Part shown: in pieces, positions 15,853 to 24,075 of the stretch | Position numbering within the stretch: position 1 is the stretch's first letter | Layout: every line of letters begins with the position of its first letter | Source: Trebonia sp963822615 | GTDB taxonomy: Bacteria > Actinomycetota > Actinomycetes > Streptosporangiales > Streptosporangiaceae | Direction of reading: 5' to 3' | Length of the DNA: 64,000 bases | Assembly (NCBI GenBank): GCA_963822615.1 | Contig: CAWGIM010000021.1 | Coordinates: 62,001-126,000 of the forward strand | Notes under the pieces: model-generated | The model's database searches: none | What the model was told of the DNA's origin: nothing | Seen by the model: only the letters and a program-made list of their open reading frames with translations | Position numbers and translations under genes: made by a program

Positions 15853-18387
15853 GTGATCGAGAACGACCCGTACGGGGTGGAGCCGTGGTGCCTCACCGAG
15901 AGCATGCTCGACCTGGACCTGCTGGCGCAGAGCGAGTCGGTGTTCGCCCTGTCCAACGGGCACATCGGGCTGCGCGGCAACCTGGACGAGGGCGAGCCCA
16001 ACGGCCTGCCCGGCACCTACCTGAACTCGCTTTACGAGGAGCGCCCGCTGCCGTACGCGGAGGCGGGCTACGGGTTCCCGGACACCGGCCAGAGCGTCAT
16101 CAACGTGACCAACGGCAAGATCATCCGGCTGCTGGTCAACGACGAGCCGTTCGACATCAGGTACGGCACGGTCCGCTCGCACACCCGCACCCTGGACATG
16201 CGGGCGGGCACCCTGACCCGTGAGGTCGTCTGGACCTCGCCCGCCGGGCACACGGTCAAGGTGACCTCGGTGCGGCTGGTCTCGCTGACCCAGCGCGCGA
16301 TCGCGGCCATCAAGTACACGGTCACCCCGGTCCCGGCGCCGCCCGGCACCGACGACAGCCCGGCCGACGCCCCCGGCGGCGTCCCCGGCGACGCCCCGCT
16401 GCGCCTGGTGGTGCTGTCGGAGATCGTCGCCAACGAGGAGATCCCGGTCCAGTCGGTCGACCCGCGGGCGGCCGCGATCTTGTCCGAGCCGCTGGTGAGC
16501 GAGGAGCACTACGCCACCGACAGCGGTCACCCGCGCGGGATGCTGGTGCACGGCACCCGGTCGAGCAAGCTCCGGCTGGCCTGCGGCATGGGCCACGAGG
16601 TAAAGGGCCCGGAGCGGATGGCGACCCACGTGGAGGCCTTCCCCGACCTGGCCCGGTTCGCGATCGCGGCCGAGGTGCACGAGGGCGAGGACCTGGAGCT
16701 GGTTAAGTTCCTCGGCTACGGCTGGTCGAGCGCGCGGTCCCGTCCGGCCCTGGTCGACCAGGTGACCGGGGCGCTGGCGGCGGCCGAGCTGACCGGCTGG
16801 GACGGGCTGGTGAAGGAGCAGCGCCAGTTCCTCGACGCCTTCTGGGAGGGCGCCGACGTCGAGGTCGACGGGGACGTGGAGATCCAGCAGGCGGTCCGGT
16901 TCGGGCTGTTCCACATCCTGCAGGCAGGCGCGCGGGCCGAGCAGCGGCCGGTGCCCGCCAAGGGGCTGACCGGGACCGGGTACGACGGGCACACCTTCTG
17001 GGACACCGAGACGTTCGTGCTGCCGGTGCTGACCTACACCCACCCGAACGCGGTGGCGGACGCGCTCCGCTGGCGGCTGATGACGCTCGACATCGCCCGC
17101 GCGCACGCGGCCGAGCTGGGCCTGGCCGGCGCGGCGTTCCCGTGGCGGACCATCAACGGCGAAGAGTGCTCCGGCTACTGGCCGGCCGGCACCGCCGCCT
17201 TCCACATCAACGCCGACGTCGCCTTCGCGGTCGGCAAGTACCTGGACGCCACCGGCGACGAGCCGTTCGAGCGCGAGGTCGCCCTGCCGCTGCTGGTGGA
17301 GACCGCCCGGCTGTGGCGGTCGCTCGGCCAGCATGACGCCACCGGCAAGTTCCGCATCGAGGGTGTCACCGGGCCCGACGAGTACAGCGCGGTCAAGGAC
17401 AACAACGTCTACACCAACCTGATGGCCCAGGCCAACCTGACGATGGCGGCCGACCTGGTCCGCAAGCGGTCGGATGAGGCCCGCGAGCTGTTCGGCGTCA
17501 CCACCGAGGAGGCCGCTTCCTGGCGGGACGCGGCCAAGGACATGTTCATCCCCTACGACAGCCGCCTCGGCGTGCACCCGCAGCACGACGGCTTCACCAA
17601 CTACGCCCGCTGGGACTTCAAGTCCACTCCGGCCGAGCACTACCCGCTGCTGCTGCACTACCCGTACTTCCAGCTGTACCGCAAGCAGGTGGTGAAGCAG
17701 GCCGACGTGGTGCTGGCCATGCAGCTGCACGGCGACGCCTTCACCGCATCCCAGAAGCTGCGCAACTTCGACTACTACGAGTCGATCACCGTCCGCGACT
17801 CGTCCCTGTCGCCCTGCACCCAGGCGGTCATCGCGGCCGAGGTCGGCCACCTCCAGCTGGCCTACGACTACCTGGCCGAGGCCGCCTTCATGGACCTGCA
17901 GGACCGCGAGCACAACACCAAGGACGGCCTGCACATCGCGTCCCTCGCGGGCGCCTGGACCGCCCTGGTCAGCGGCTTCGGCGGGATGCGGGCAGGCAAC
18001 GGCGCGCTCACGTTCAGCCCCCAGCTGCCGCCCGGCCTGGTCGGCCTGTGCTTCCGGATGCGCTACCAGGGCCGGATCATCCGGGTAGACGTAAAGCACG
18101 GCACCGCCAGCTACTCCCTGGTGGCGGGCGACCCGCTGACCGTCACCCACCACGGCCACCAGGTAACCGTGGACAAGGAAGAGATCAGCCTGGACATCCC
18201 GCAGCCGCCGACCCTGCCGGCCCCGAGCCAGCCCGCGGGCCGCGCCCCGGCCTCCCGCCACGGCCGCGGCGACGCCCCGGCCGCCGGCCGCGGCCTGGCC
18301 GCCCCGGCCGGCCCGCGGAGCGACGGCCGGGGCGGCAGCCCGGTCAGCCAGCCGGGCGCCCGGCACCACGACAAGGCGAACCGCTAA
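15853..18387 (+). CDS. Glycoside hydrolase family 65 disaccharide phosphorylase
   Basis: An 844-residue GH65 protein with an N-terminal beta-sandwich, an (alpha/alpha)6 barrel and a C-terminal domain. Conserved pieces include FALSNGHIGLRGN, GHTFWDTETFVLPVL, FPWRTINGEECSGYWPAGTA and the catalytic-acid motif GVTGPDEY, with Glu510. These enzymes phosphorolyse alpha-linked glucose disaccharides (maltose, trehalose, kojibiose and others) to beta-glucose-1-phosphate. Which one cannot be told by eye. The last 70 residues or so are a Pro/Ala/Gly/Arg-rich extension not needed for catalysis. The HAD mutase gene just upstream fits the pathway. GTG 15853 follows GGAGG. Confidence 0.92.
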   Translation: MIENDPYGVEPWCLTESMLDLDLLAQSESVFALSNGHIGLRGNLDEGEPNGLPGTYLNSLYEERPLPYAEAGYGFPDTGQSVINVTNGKIIRLLVNDEPFDIRYGTVRSHTRTLDMRAGTLTREVVWTSPAGHTVKVTSVRLVSLTQRAIAAIKYTVTPVPAPPGTDDSPADAPGGVPGDAPLRLVVLSEIVANEEIPVQSVDPRAAAILSEPLVSEEHYATDSGHPRGMLVHGTRSSKLRLACGMGHEVKGPERMATHVEAFPDLARFAIAAEVHEGEDLELVKFLGYGWSSARSRPALVDQVTGALAAAELTGWDGLVKEQRQFLDAFWEGADVEVDGDVEIQQAVRFGLFHILQAGARAEQRPVPAKGLTGTGYDGHTFWDTETFVLPVLTYTHPNAVADALRWRLMTLDIARAHAAELGLAGAAFPWRTINGEECSGYWPAGTAAFHINADVAFAVGKYLDATGDEPFEREVALPLLVETARLWRSLGQHDATGKFRIEGVTGPDEYSAVKDNNVYTNLMAQANLTMAADLVRKRSDEARELFGVTTEEAASWRDAAKDMFIPYDSRLGVHPQHDGFTNYARWDFKSTPAEHYPLLLHYPYFQLYRKQVVKQADVVLAMQLHGDAFTASQKLRNFDYYESITVRDSSLSPCTQAVIAAEVGHLQLAYDYLAEAAFMDLQDREHNTKDGLHIASLAGAWTALVSGFGGMRAGNGALTFSPQLPPGLVGLCFRMRYQGRIIRVDVKHGTASYSLVAGDPLTVTHHGHQVTVDKEEISLDIPQPPTLPAPSQPAGRAPASRHGRGDAPAAGRGLAAPAGPRSDGRGGSPVSQPGARHHDKANR

Positions 18388-18403
18388 GTCCAGCCAGTAT
18401 CCC

Positions 18404-18437
18404 GAACGGGGGCGGCTGACTCAGCCAGCGCCCGTTC
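18404..18437. terminator. Bidirectional terminator-like hairpin
   Basis: GAACGGGGGCGGCTGA pairs with TCAGCCAGCGCCCGTTC, with small bulges, between two convergent genes. There is no U-tract, which is common in high-GC actinomycetes. It resembles the hairpin at 53724-53765. Confidence 0.55.
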
Positions 18438-18452
18438 CCGCGCTGGCCCTGG

Positions 18453-19064
18453 CTAGGCAGCCGGGTGCGGGCCGGCCGTGAAGATGTCCCGGACCTCGCG
18501 GGCCGCGTAGTAGACCAGCACGTACCCGGCCGCCGGGTCGGCCCACCACCAGCCCGCCGCCGCATTCAGGACCAGGCCGGCCACGACGGCGCAGGCAAGG
18601 ATGCCGTCGATCATGGTGACCCGGCCCTCGGTGCGCAGCACCGGGTTACCGAGCGCGGTCCCGGTCCGCGCCTTCCCGGCGGCCAGCGCGAACATGACCG
18701 CCGCGGTCACCGCCGTCCAGGCGATGCCCGCGCCGGAGTGCCGCGGGTGATAGGCGGCGACCAGCACCACGGTGGACTGCACGAGCAGGTAGGCGGCCAG
18801 GACGGCGAAGGCGTACCCGATCAGCCGCAGGGCACGGCGCTGGCGTTCCTGGCCGGCCCCGGACAGCTCCCAGATCACCACGGTGGAAGCGCCGATCTCG
18901 ATCAGCGAGTCCAGGCCGAACCCGGCCAGCGCGACCGACCGGGCGGTGACCGCCGTGGCCGCCAGGATGAAGACCCCGGCCACGTTCCAGCCGAGGGTCG
19001 CCCACTCCAGGGCGAACCCGCGGCGCGTCAGCCGCTGCCGCGCTCGCTGATCAGTCTCGGTCAC
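18453..19064 (-). CDS. Cation-efflux (CDF-type) transmembrane protein
   Basis: A 203-residue protein with about five to six transmembrane segments. It fits the transmembrane domain of the cation diffusion facilitator family (PF01545). The first metal-site-like motif is FGLDSLIEIGAST. A second acidic pair lies in TMIDGILACAVV and WADPAAGYVLV. The usual C-terminal cytoplasmic metal-binding domain is absent, so the protein is shorter than a canonical CDF (about 300). It probably acts as a dimer moving divalent metal, with the metal unknown. ATG 19064 is the start. It is a single gene on the minus strand. Confidence 0.75.
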   Translation of the reverse strand: MTETDQRARQRLTRRGFALEWATLGWNVAGVFILAATAVTARSVALAGFGLDSLIEIGASTVVIWELSGAGQERQRRALRLIGYAFAVLAAYLLVQSTVVLVAAYHPRHSGAGIAWTAVTAAVMFALAAGKARTGTALGNPVLRTEGRVTMIDGILACAVVAGLVLNAAAGWWWADPAAGYVLVYYAAREVRDIFTAGPHPAA

Positions 19065-19126
19065 CGGGAAATTCCACCATCAACTCCGGCCGGATGAGAC
19101 CACGCGGGGCTGACATTTCGTGAAAC

Positions 19127-19135
19127 TTATCCACA
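19127..19135 (+). promoter_or_regulatory. Putative DnaA box 1
   Basis: TTATCCACA is the perfect bacterial DnaA-box consensus. It lies 96 bp before the yraN start, in a gene-free spacer. Confidence 0.5.
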
Positions 19136-19156
19136 AGTTGATCATCGCCTCCCGCC

Positions 19157-19165
19157 TTGTCCACA
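19157..19165 (+). promoter_or_regulatory. Putative DnaA box 2
   Basis: TTGTCCACA is the form preferred in high-GC actinomycetes. It has the same orientation as box 1, with starts exactly 30 bp apart. Confidence 0.5.
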
Positions 19166-19230
19166 GGCAGTGAATTCATCTCCGTCGAATAGCCGCCACC
19201 GCGTCATCGTCGTAACCGGAGGTGACGTCG

Positions 19231-19587
19231 ATGGGTGCGAAAGACGTGCTTGGAAAAGAAGGCGAGCAGGCGGCGGTCAGTTACCTGGAGGGCCTGGGCT
19301 TCAGAATCCTCGACCGGAACTGGCGGTGCGCCGACGGCGAGCTTGACATCGTCGCGGTGGAGCGGCACACGTTCGTCGCCTGCGAGGTGAAAACCCGGTC
19401 GGGGACGCGCTACGGCACGCCGCTGGACGCGGTCGGGCACGCCAAGCGGCGGCGGCTGCGGCGGCTGGCGGCGATCTGGCTGTCCGCCCACGGCGTCCGG
19501 TTCGACCAGGTCAGGATCGACGTGGTCGGCCTGCTGCGCGACGAGTCGGGCGGGTTCACGGTGGAGCACGTCCGCGGGGTGGCCTGA
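19231..19587 (+). CDS. yraN: YraN family (UPF0102) nuclease-like protein
   Basis: A 118-residue protein with a PD-(D/E)xK-nuclease-like core: GEQAAVSYLEGLGFRILDRN, then GELDIVAVE and FVACEVKTRSG carrying the acidic residues and Lys. The precise role is unknown. The family is often linked with DNA processing and uptake genes. ATG 19231 is preferred because GGAGG at 19218-19222 is 8 nt upstream. The in-frame GTG 19222 would overlap that site. The stop TGA shares its last base with the ATG of comM, so the genes are translationally coupled. Confidence 0.9.
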   Translation: MGAKDVLGKEGEQAAVSYLEGLGFRILDRNWRCADGELDIVAVERHTFVACEVKTRSGTRYGTPLDAVGHAKRRRLRRLAAIWLSAHGVRFDQVRIDVVGLLRDESGGFTVEHVRGVA

Positions 19588-21128
19588 TGGCGCTCGCCCG
19601 GACCTTCTCGGTGGCCCTGATCGGGGTGCACGGTCACCTGATCGAGGTGGAGGCCGATATCGCCAGCGGGCTGCCCGCGACGATCCTGGTCGGACTGCCG
19701 GACACGGCGCTGCGCGAGGCGCGCGACCGGATCCGCGCGGCGATCGTCAACAGCGGGGAGGCCTGGCCGAACTCGAAGATCACGGTGGGGCTGTCGCCGG
19801 CCAGCCTGCCTAAGCGCGGCAGCGGCTATGACCTCGCGATCGCGTGCGCGATCCTCGCCGCCGCCGAGGCGGTGCCCGCGGCGGCGCTGGCCGGGACGAT
19901 GTTCCTGGCCGAGCTAGGCCTGGACGGCCGGCTGCGCCCGGTTACCGGGGTCCTGCCGGCCGTGATCGCGGCCGCGGGCGGCGTGCACACGGTGGTGGTC
20001 GCGGCCGCCAACGCGGCCGAGGCGGCGCTGGTCCCCGGTGTGCGGGTGATCGGCGCGGGCAGCCTGCTCGAGGTCATCGTCTGGCTGCGGGGCGGCCCGC
20101 CGCCAGCGGCCGCCCCGGCGCCCGAGCCGCCGCCGGGACCGGAGCCCGCGCGGACCGCGGCCAGGAAGCTGGACCTGGCGGAGGTACTCGGCCAGGCCGA
20201 GGCGCGGCTGGCGGCGGAGATCTGCGCGGCCGGCGGGCACAACCTGTCGCTGCTCGGGCCGCCCGGCGCCGGCAAGACAATGCTGGCCGAGCGGCTGCCG
20301 ACGATCCTCCCCGACCTCGACACCGCGGGCGCGCTCGAGGTCACCTCCATCCACTCGGTCGCCGGGCGGCTGCCGCCCGGCGCCGGGCTGCTCACCGAGC
20401 CGCCGTTCTGGGCCCCGCACCACACCTCGTCGATGGCCGCGATCGTCGGGGGCGGCAGCGGCGTTATCCGTCCCGGCGCCGCCAGCCTGGCGCACCTCGG
20501 CATCCTGTTCCTCGACGAGGCGCCGGAGTTTCACCGGGACGTGCTCGACGCGCTGCGCCAGCCGCTTGAGTCGGGGCAGGTGGTGATCGCCCGGGTCGGG
20601 GTGCAGGCCGTCTTCCCGGCCCGGTTCACCCTGGTGCTGGCGGCTAACCCCTGCCCGTGCGCGCGCACCGCGGGACCCGGCAAGTCAGCCTGCTCCTGTT
20701 CGCCCGCCGTCCGCCGCCGGTACCTGTCCCGGCTGTCCGGGCCGCTGCTCGACCGGGTCGACGTCAAGGTCCAGCTGCAGCCTGTCTCGCGGCGGGAGAT
20801 GCTCTACGACCGCCAGTTCGCCGAGCCGTCGGCGGTAGTCGCGCAGCGGGTATCGGCCGCCCGTGAGCGGTGCGCGGCCCGGCTGCGCGGGACCCCCTGG
20901 CGGGTCAACGCCGAGGTTCCCGGCTCCGCGTTGCGCCGCTCGTTCACCCCCGGGCCGGCGGCGCTGGCCTCGCTCGACCGGGCGATGGAGCTGGGCCAGG
21001 TATCAGCCCGCGGCGCGGACAAGATCATCCGCGTCGCCTGGTCCCTGGCCGACCTGGCCGGGTCCGACCTGCCCGGCGCCGACCAGGTCAACCTCGCGAT
21101 CGGACTATGGCTAGGAGTGCCCCGGTGA
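19587..21128 (+). CDS. comM: YifB/ComM family Mg-chelatase-like AAA+ ATPase
   Basis: A 513-residue protein. The N-terminal domain, FSVALIGVHGHLIEVEADI and SSGLPATILVGLPDTAL-like, resembles Lon-type folds. The AAA+ core has Walker A LLGPPGAGKTMLAERLPTIL, Walker B LGILFLDEAPEF and the sensor segment LVLAANPCPC. A C-terminal Mg_chelatase_C domain follows. In Vibrio ComM is a hexameric helicase that promotes branch migration during natural transformation. In actinobacteria it sits between yraN and dprA, as here, and its role is inferred. Start ATG 19587 overlaps the yraN stop. Its own stop overlaps the dprA GTG. Confidence 0.92.
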   Translation: MALARTFSVALIGVHGHLIEVEADIASGLPATILVGLPDTALREARDRIRAAIVNSGEAWPNSKITVGLSPASLPKRGSGYDLAIACAILAAAEAVPAAALAGTMFLAELGLDGRLRPVTGVLPAVIAAAGGVHTVVVAAANAAEAALVPGVRVIGAGSLLEVIVWLRGGPPPAAAPAPEPPPGPEPARTAARKLDLAEVLGQAEARLAAEICAAGGHNLSLLGPPGAGKTMLAERLPTILPDLDTAGALEVTSIHSVAGRLPPGAGLLTEPPFWAPHHTSSMAAIVGGGSGVIRPGAASLAHLGILFLDEAPEFHRDVLDALRQPLESGQVVIARVGVQAVFPARFTLVLAANPCPCARTAGPGKSACSCSPAVRRRYLSRLSGPLLDRVDVKVQLQPVSRREMLYDRQFAEPSAVVAQRVSAARERCAARLRGTPWRVNAEVPGSALRRSFTPGPAALASLDRAMELGQVSARGADKIIRVAWSLADLAGSDLPGADQVNLAIGLWLGVPR

Positions 21129-22357
21129 CGCAGACCCTGACCGACGAGGCGTATGCCCGGGCGGCCCTGACCTGGCTGGCTGAGCCGGCCGACCGCTGGC
21201 TCAGCCGGCTGCTGCGGCAGCACGGCGCCGAGACGACGCTCGACGCGATCAGGTCCGGCCGCCCGCCGTCGCTCACCGTCCCCGCGGGTGACCAGGCGCC
21301 GGGGGCCGACGGCCACCCGGCCGGCCGCGGGTCCGGCCGGCCGCTGCGCGCGGCGATGGAGCGCTGGCGGGCGCGGCTGCCTGAGCTGCCTTCACCCGGG
21401 CAGCTGGCCGACTTCCAGCGAGCCGGCATCAGGCTGGTCACCCCGCAGGACCCGGAATGGCCCGGGCAGCTGGCCGACCTGGAGGGCGAGCAGCCCTACG
21501 CGCTGTGGCTGCGCGGCCAGGCGGACCTGCGGTTCAGTTGCCTGCGCTCGGTCGCCATCGTCGGTTCCCGGGCGGCGACCGCTTACGGCTGCTACGTCGC
21601 GTCCGAGTTCGCCGCCTCGGTCGCCGCCCGCGGCCTGGCGGTCGTCTCCGGCGGCGCGTTCGGGGTGGACGCCGCCGCCCACCGGGGCGCGCTCAGCGCC
21701 GACGGGGTGACCATCGCCGTGCTCGCCTGCGGCGTGGACACGCCGTACCCGGCGGCCCACGCGGAGTTGTTCGACGCGATCGCGGCCCAGGGGGTGGTGG
21801 TCAGCGAGTGGCCGCCAGGACGGCTGGTCGGCCGGCTGCGGTTCCTGGTCAGGAACCGGGTCATCGCCGCCCTCGCGGCCGGCACGCTGGTGGTGGAGGC
21901 CGGCCAGCGCAGCGGTGCGGTCAACACCGCCCGGCACGCCAGGGACCTGAGCCGGCGGCTGATGGCGGTGCCCGGGCCAGTCACCTCCGACCAGTCGGCC
22001 GGCTGCCACCAGATCATCAGGGACTGGCAGGGCACCCTGGTCACCAGCGCGGCCGAGGTAATCGAGCAGCTTTCCCCGGTCGCGGCGCTGCGGGCCGGCC
22101 CGGATCCGTCCGCCCCGCCGTCAGGAGACCGCCTGCCAGGGGACCGCCAGCCACCGCTTGCCCTCGCGCGGGACCTGCTCGACCAGGACTGCGCCACCGT
22201 CCTCGACGCCATGCCGCGTCGCGGCGGCCTCGGCACGGTCCGGGTAGCGCAGCGGGCAGGCGTCGCCCCGGTAACCGCGGCCCGCTGCCTGGGCCAGCTC
22301 GCGACGGCCGGCTTCGTCGAGCGCTGCGACGACGGCTGGCGACTGCGGCCCGGGTAA
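21125..22357 (+). CDS. dprA: DNA-processing protein DprA
   Basis: A 410-residue DprA/Smf protein that loads RecA onto incoming single-stranded DNA. The Rossmann-like core is clear: VAIVGSRAATAYGCYVASEF, GLAVVSGGAFGVDAAAHRGA, LACGVDTPYP, FLVRNRVIAALA and VVEAGQRSGAVNTARHA. A winged-helix DprA C-terminal domain follows, near residues 340-405. GTG 21125 is chosen because it overlaps the comM stop (GTGA) and has AGGAG at 21113-21117. ATG 21107 is an alternative adding six residues. About 80 residues precede the core. Confidence 0.93.
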   Translation: MTQTLTDEAYARAALTWLAEPADRWLSRLLRQHGAETTLDAIRSGRPPSLTVPAGDQAPGADGHPAGRGSGRPLRAAMERWRARLPELPSPGQLADFQRAGIRLVTPQDPEWPGQLADLEGEQPYALWLRGQADLRFSCLRSVAIVGSRAATAYGCYVASEFAASVAARGLAVVSGGAFGVDAAAHRGALSADGVTIAVLACGVDTPYPAAHAELFDAIAAQGVVVSEWPPGRLVGRLRFLVRNRVIAALAAGTLVVEAGQRSGAVNTARHARDLSRRLMAVPGPVTSDQSAGCHQIIRDWQGTLVTSAAEVIEQLSPVAALRAGPDPSAPPSGDRLPGDRQPPLALARDLLDQDCATVLDAMPRRGGLGTVRVAQRAGVAPVTAARCLGQLATAGFVERCDDGWRLRPG

Positions 22358-22368
22358 AAGCACGGTAC

Positions 22369-22404
22369 GGAAATTAAGTGGGGTAATAGCACCACTTAAT
22401 TTCC
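22369..22404 (+). repeat. 36-bp palindrome, copy C (perfect arms)
   Basis: GGAAATTAAGTGG and CCACTTAATTTCC are perfectly complementary around GGTAATAGCA. The match extends two more base pairs on each side, to 22367-22406. It lies between the converging dprA and small membrane protein genes. Length and the ATAGC centre match copies A and B. Confidence 0.75.
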
Positions 22405-22427
22405 GTGATCATGAACTGGCATTGCCC

Positions 22428-22616
22428 TCAGTGGACCACCCGGCGCCGCCCGATCACCAGGCGGATGGCGTAGCCGATGATGAAGACGACGACGCCGCAG
22501 GCGATGCCGCCCACCAGGGAGAAAATGACCGGGCCGCCGGTCGCGAAGGAGATGATGATCCACAACGCCGCGGCGATCACCGCCGAGATGAGGCTGCTGC
22601 CCACGGGAGTTCGCAT
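22428..22616 (-). CDS. Small two-helix membrane protein
   Basis: A 62-residue protein with two hydrophobic segments, SLISAVIAAALWIIISFA and FSLVGGIACGVVVFIIGYAI. It ends in the basic tail RLVIGRRRVVH, predicting a hairpin with both ends in the cytoplasm. No family function is known to me. It is transcribed divergently from xerC, across a spacer of degenerate direct repeats. The start ATG 22616 is followed by a typical high-GC coding pattern and the hydrophobicity is clean, so I regard it as real. Confidence 0.7.
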   Translation of the reverse strand: MRTPVGSSLISAVIAAALWIIISFATGGPVIFSLVGGIACGVVVFIIGYAIRLVIGRRRVVH

Positions 22617-22639
22617 AACGCGACCACTCTCCAGTGCAC

Positions 22640-22745
22640 CCCGCTTTATCCCGGCGAGGCTCCAGGACCTTATTCCGGATCCCGGCGAGACGCCCGGACC
22701 TTATTCCGGCGGAACGCCGGGACCTTATTCGGGCGAAACGCCGCG
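22640..22745 (+). repeat. Degenerate tandem direct repeats before xerC
   Basis: Three close copies of GACCTTATTCCGG begin near 22666, 22697 and 22721 (the last reads GACCTTATTCGGG). Each is followed by a variant of CGGCGAGACGCC. A more diverged copy (GCTTTATCCCGGCGAGGC) begins near 22643. The stretch CCGGCGGAACGCCGG within the array is itself a perfect inverted repeat. Confidence 0.6.
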
Positions 22746-22787
22746 ACGGCCGTTCCCAAGCGGCGCGCCGCGGTGCACACTGTGCGC

Positions 22788-23849
22788 ATGGCCGCAGTCT
22801 CCCGCGCTGACGCCGCCGGCCGCGCCGGTGACCAGGCAGCCGTCCTGCCCGCGGCGCTCGACTGCGCGCTGCGCGACTTCTGCCGCTACCTGTCGGCCGA
22901 GCGGTCCCTGTCGCGGCATACCGTGCGGGCCTACCAGGGCGATATCCAGTCGCTGCTCGAGTACGCCCGCACGGCCGGGGTGACCGAGCCGGGCGCGCTC
23001 GGCCTGGCGACGCTGCGCGGCTGGCTGGCCGGGCAGCACCAGGCGGGCGCGGCCCGCGCCACGCTGGCGCGGCGCGGCGCCGCCGCGCGTGCCTTCACCG
23101 CCTACGCCGCCCGGCGCGGCTGGCTGGCGGCCGACCCCGGGCCCCAGCTGGGGACGCCGAAGGCGCGGCGGGTGCTGCCGCAGGTACTGCGCCGGGACGA
23201 GATGAACCTGGTGCTGGCGGACTGCGAGGACCGGGCGCGGCGCGAGTTCGCGGGCGGCCAGCGGGCCGCCGCGGCCATCGCCGTGCGCGACGCGGCGGTG
23301 CTCGAGCTGCTCTACGCGACCGCGATCCGGGTCAGTGAGCTGTGCGAGCTGGACGCCGGGGGACTGGACGGCGAGCGGCGGACGGTCCGGGTGCTCGGCA
23401 AGGGCAGCAAGGAACGGGTGGTGCCGGTCGGGGTGCCCGCCCTGCGCGCGGTGGCCCGCTGGGCCGAGGTAGGGCGCCCGGTGCTGGCCAACGAGCGCAG
23501 CGGCGGGGCGCTGTTCCTCGGCGCCCGGGGCGGCCGGCTTGACCCGAGGACCGCGCGGCGCATCGTGCACGCCCGGCTGCGCGCGGCCGACCTGGCGGCC
23601 GGCCCGGACCGGCAGGCGGGCGACCCGGCCCCCGCGGACAGGGAGCGGGACGGCGCGCCGGCGGTGCGGGACGCGGGCCCGCACGCGATCCGGCACACCG
23701 CCGCCACCCACCTCATCGAGGGCGGCGCCGACCTGCGCAGCGTGCAGGAGATCCTGGGCCACGCGAGCCCGGCCACCACCCAGATCTACACCCACGTCTC
23801 GGCCGAGCGGCTCAAGGCCACCTACCGCCAGGCCCACCCCCGGGCATGA
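22788..23849 (+). CDS. xerC: Tyrosine recombinase XerC
   Basis: A 353-residue site-specific recombinase. The N-terminal SAM-like core-binding domain contains FCRYLSAERSLSRHTVRAY. Catalytic residues are visible in order: Arg in LLYATAIRVSELCEL, Lys in LGKGSKERVVPVG, His-x-x-Arg in GPHAIRHTAATHLIEG, His in ILGHASPATTQ, and nucleophile Tyr334 in IYTHV. Together with XerD it should resolve chromosome dimers at dif. It is longer than the usual 300 or so because of an Asp/Pro/Ala-rich insert before the HxxR motif. ATG 22788 is the start. An upstream stretch in the same frame is not protein-like. Confidence 0.9.
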   Translation: MAAVSRADAAGRAGDQAAVLPAALDCALRDFCRYLSAERSLSRHTVRAYQGDIQSLLEYARTAGVTEPGALGLATLRGWLAGQHQAGAARATLARRGAAARAFTAYAARRGWLAADPGPQLGTPKARRVLPQVLRRDEMNLVLADCEDRARREFAGGQRAAAAIAVRDAAVLELLYATAIRVSELCELDAGGLDGERRTVRVLGKGSKERVVPVGVPALRAVARWAEVGRPVLANERSGGALFLGARGGRLDPRTARRIVHARLRAADLAAGPDRQAGDPAPADRERDGAPAVRDAGPHAIRHTAATHLIEGGADLRSVQEILGHASPATTQIYTHVSAERLKATYRQAHPRA

Positions 23850-24075
23850 ACGCGCGGGCCAGGCGGCCCCCGCCAGCCGCCGCCACCCGCCCCGCACCGC
23901 CACCCGCCCCGCCCGACCCCCGCCCCGCCCGCCCCGCGCCGCCACCCGCCCCGCCCCGCCCGCACCCCAATGTCAGACCCCGGTGAGACGCTGGGTCTCG
24001 TCAGCGGCACCCGCCGGACCCGCTGCCGCCCGCCCGGGCGGCAGGCCGTCCGGTGAGGCCCCCGGGGAGGAACAG

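Noticed and set aside
15796..18369. Very long minus-strand frame opposite the GH65 gene
   Set aside because: It is a shadow caused by strong third-position GC bias. The plus-strand frame carries full GH65 conservation.
22640..22745. Direct repeats considered as a CRISPR array
   Set aside because: Units are short, degenerate, of uneven spacing and without unique spacers. No cas gene is in the window.
23850..24075. CCCGCC/CCCCGCCC repeats between xerC and alkA, considered as a repeat array
   Set aside because: Irregular low-complexity sequence without a fixed unit, common between genes in very GC-rich genomes.
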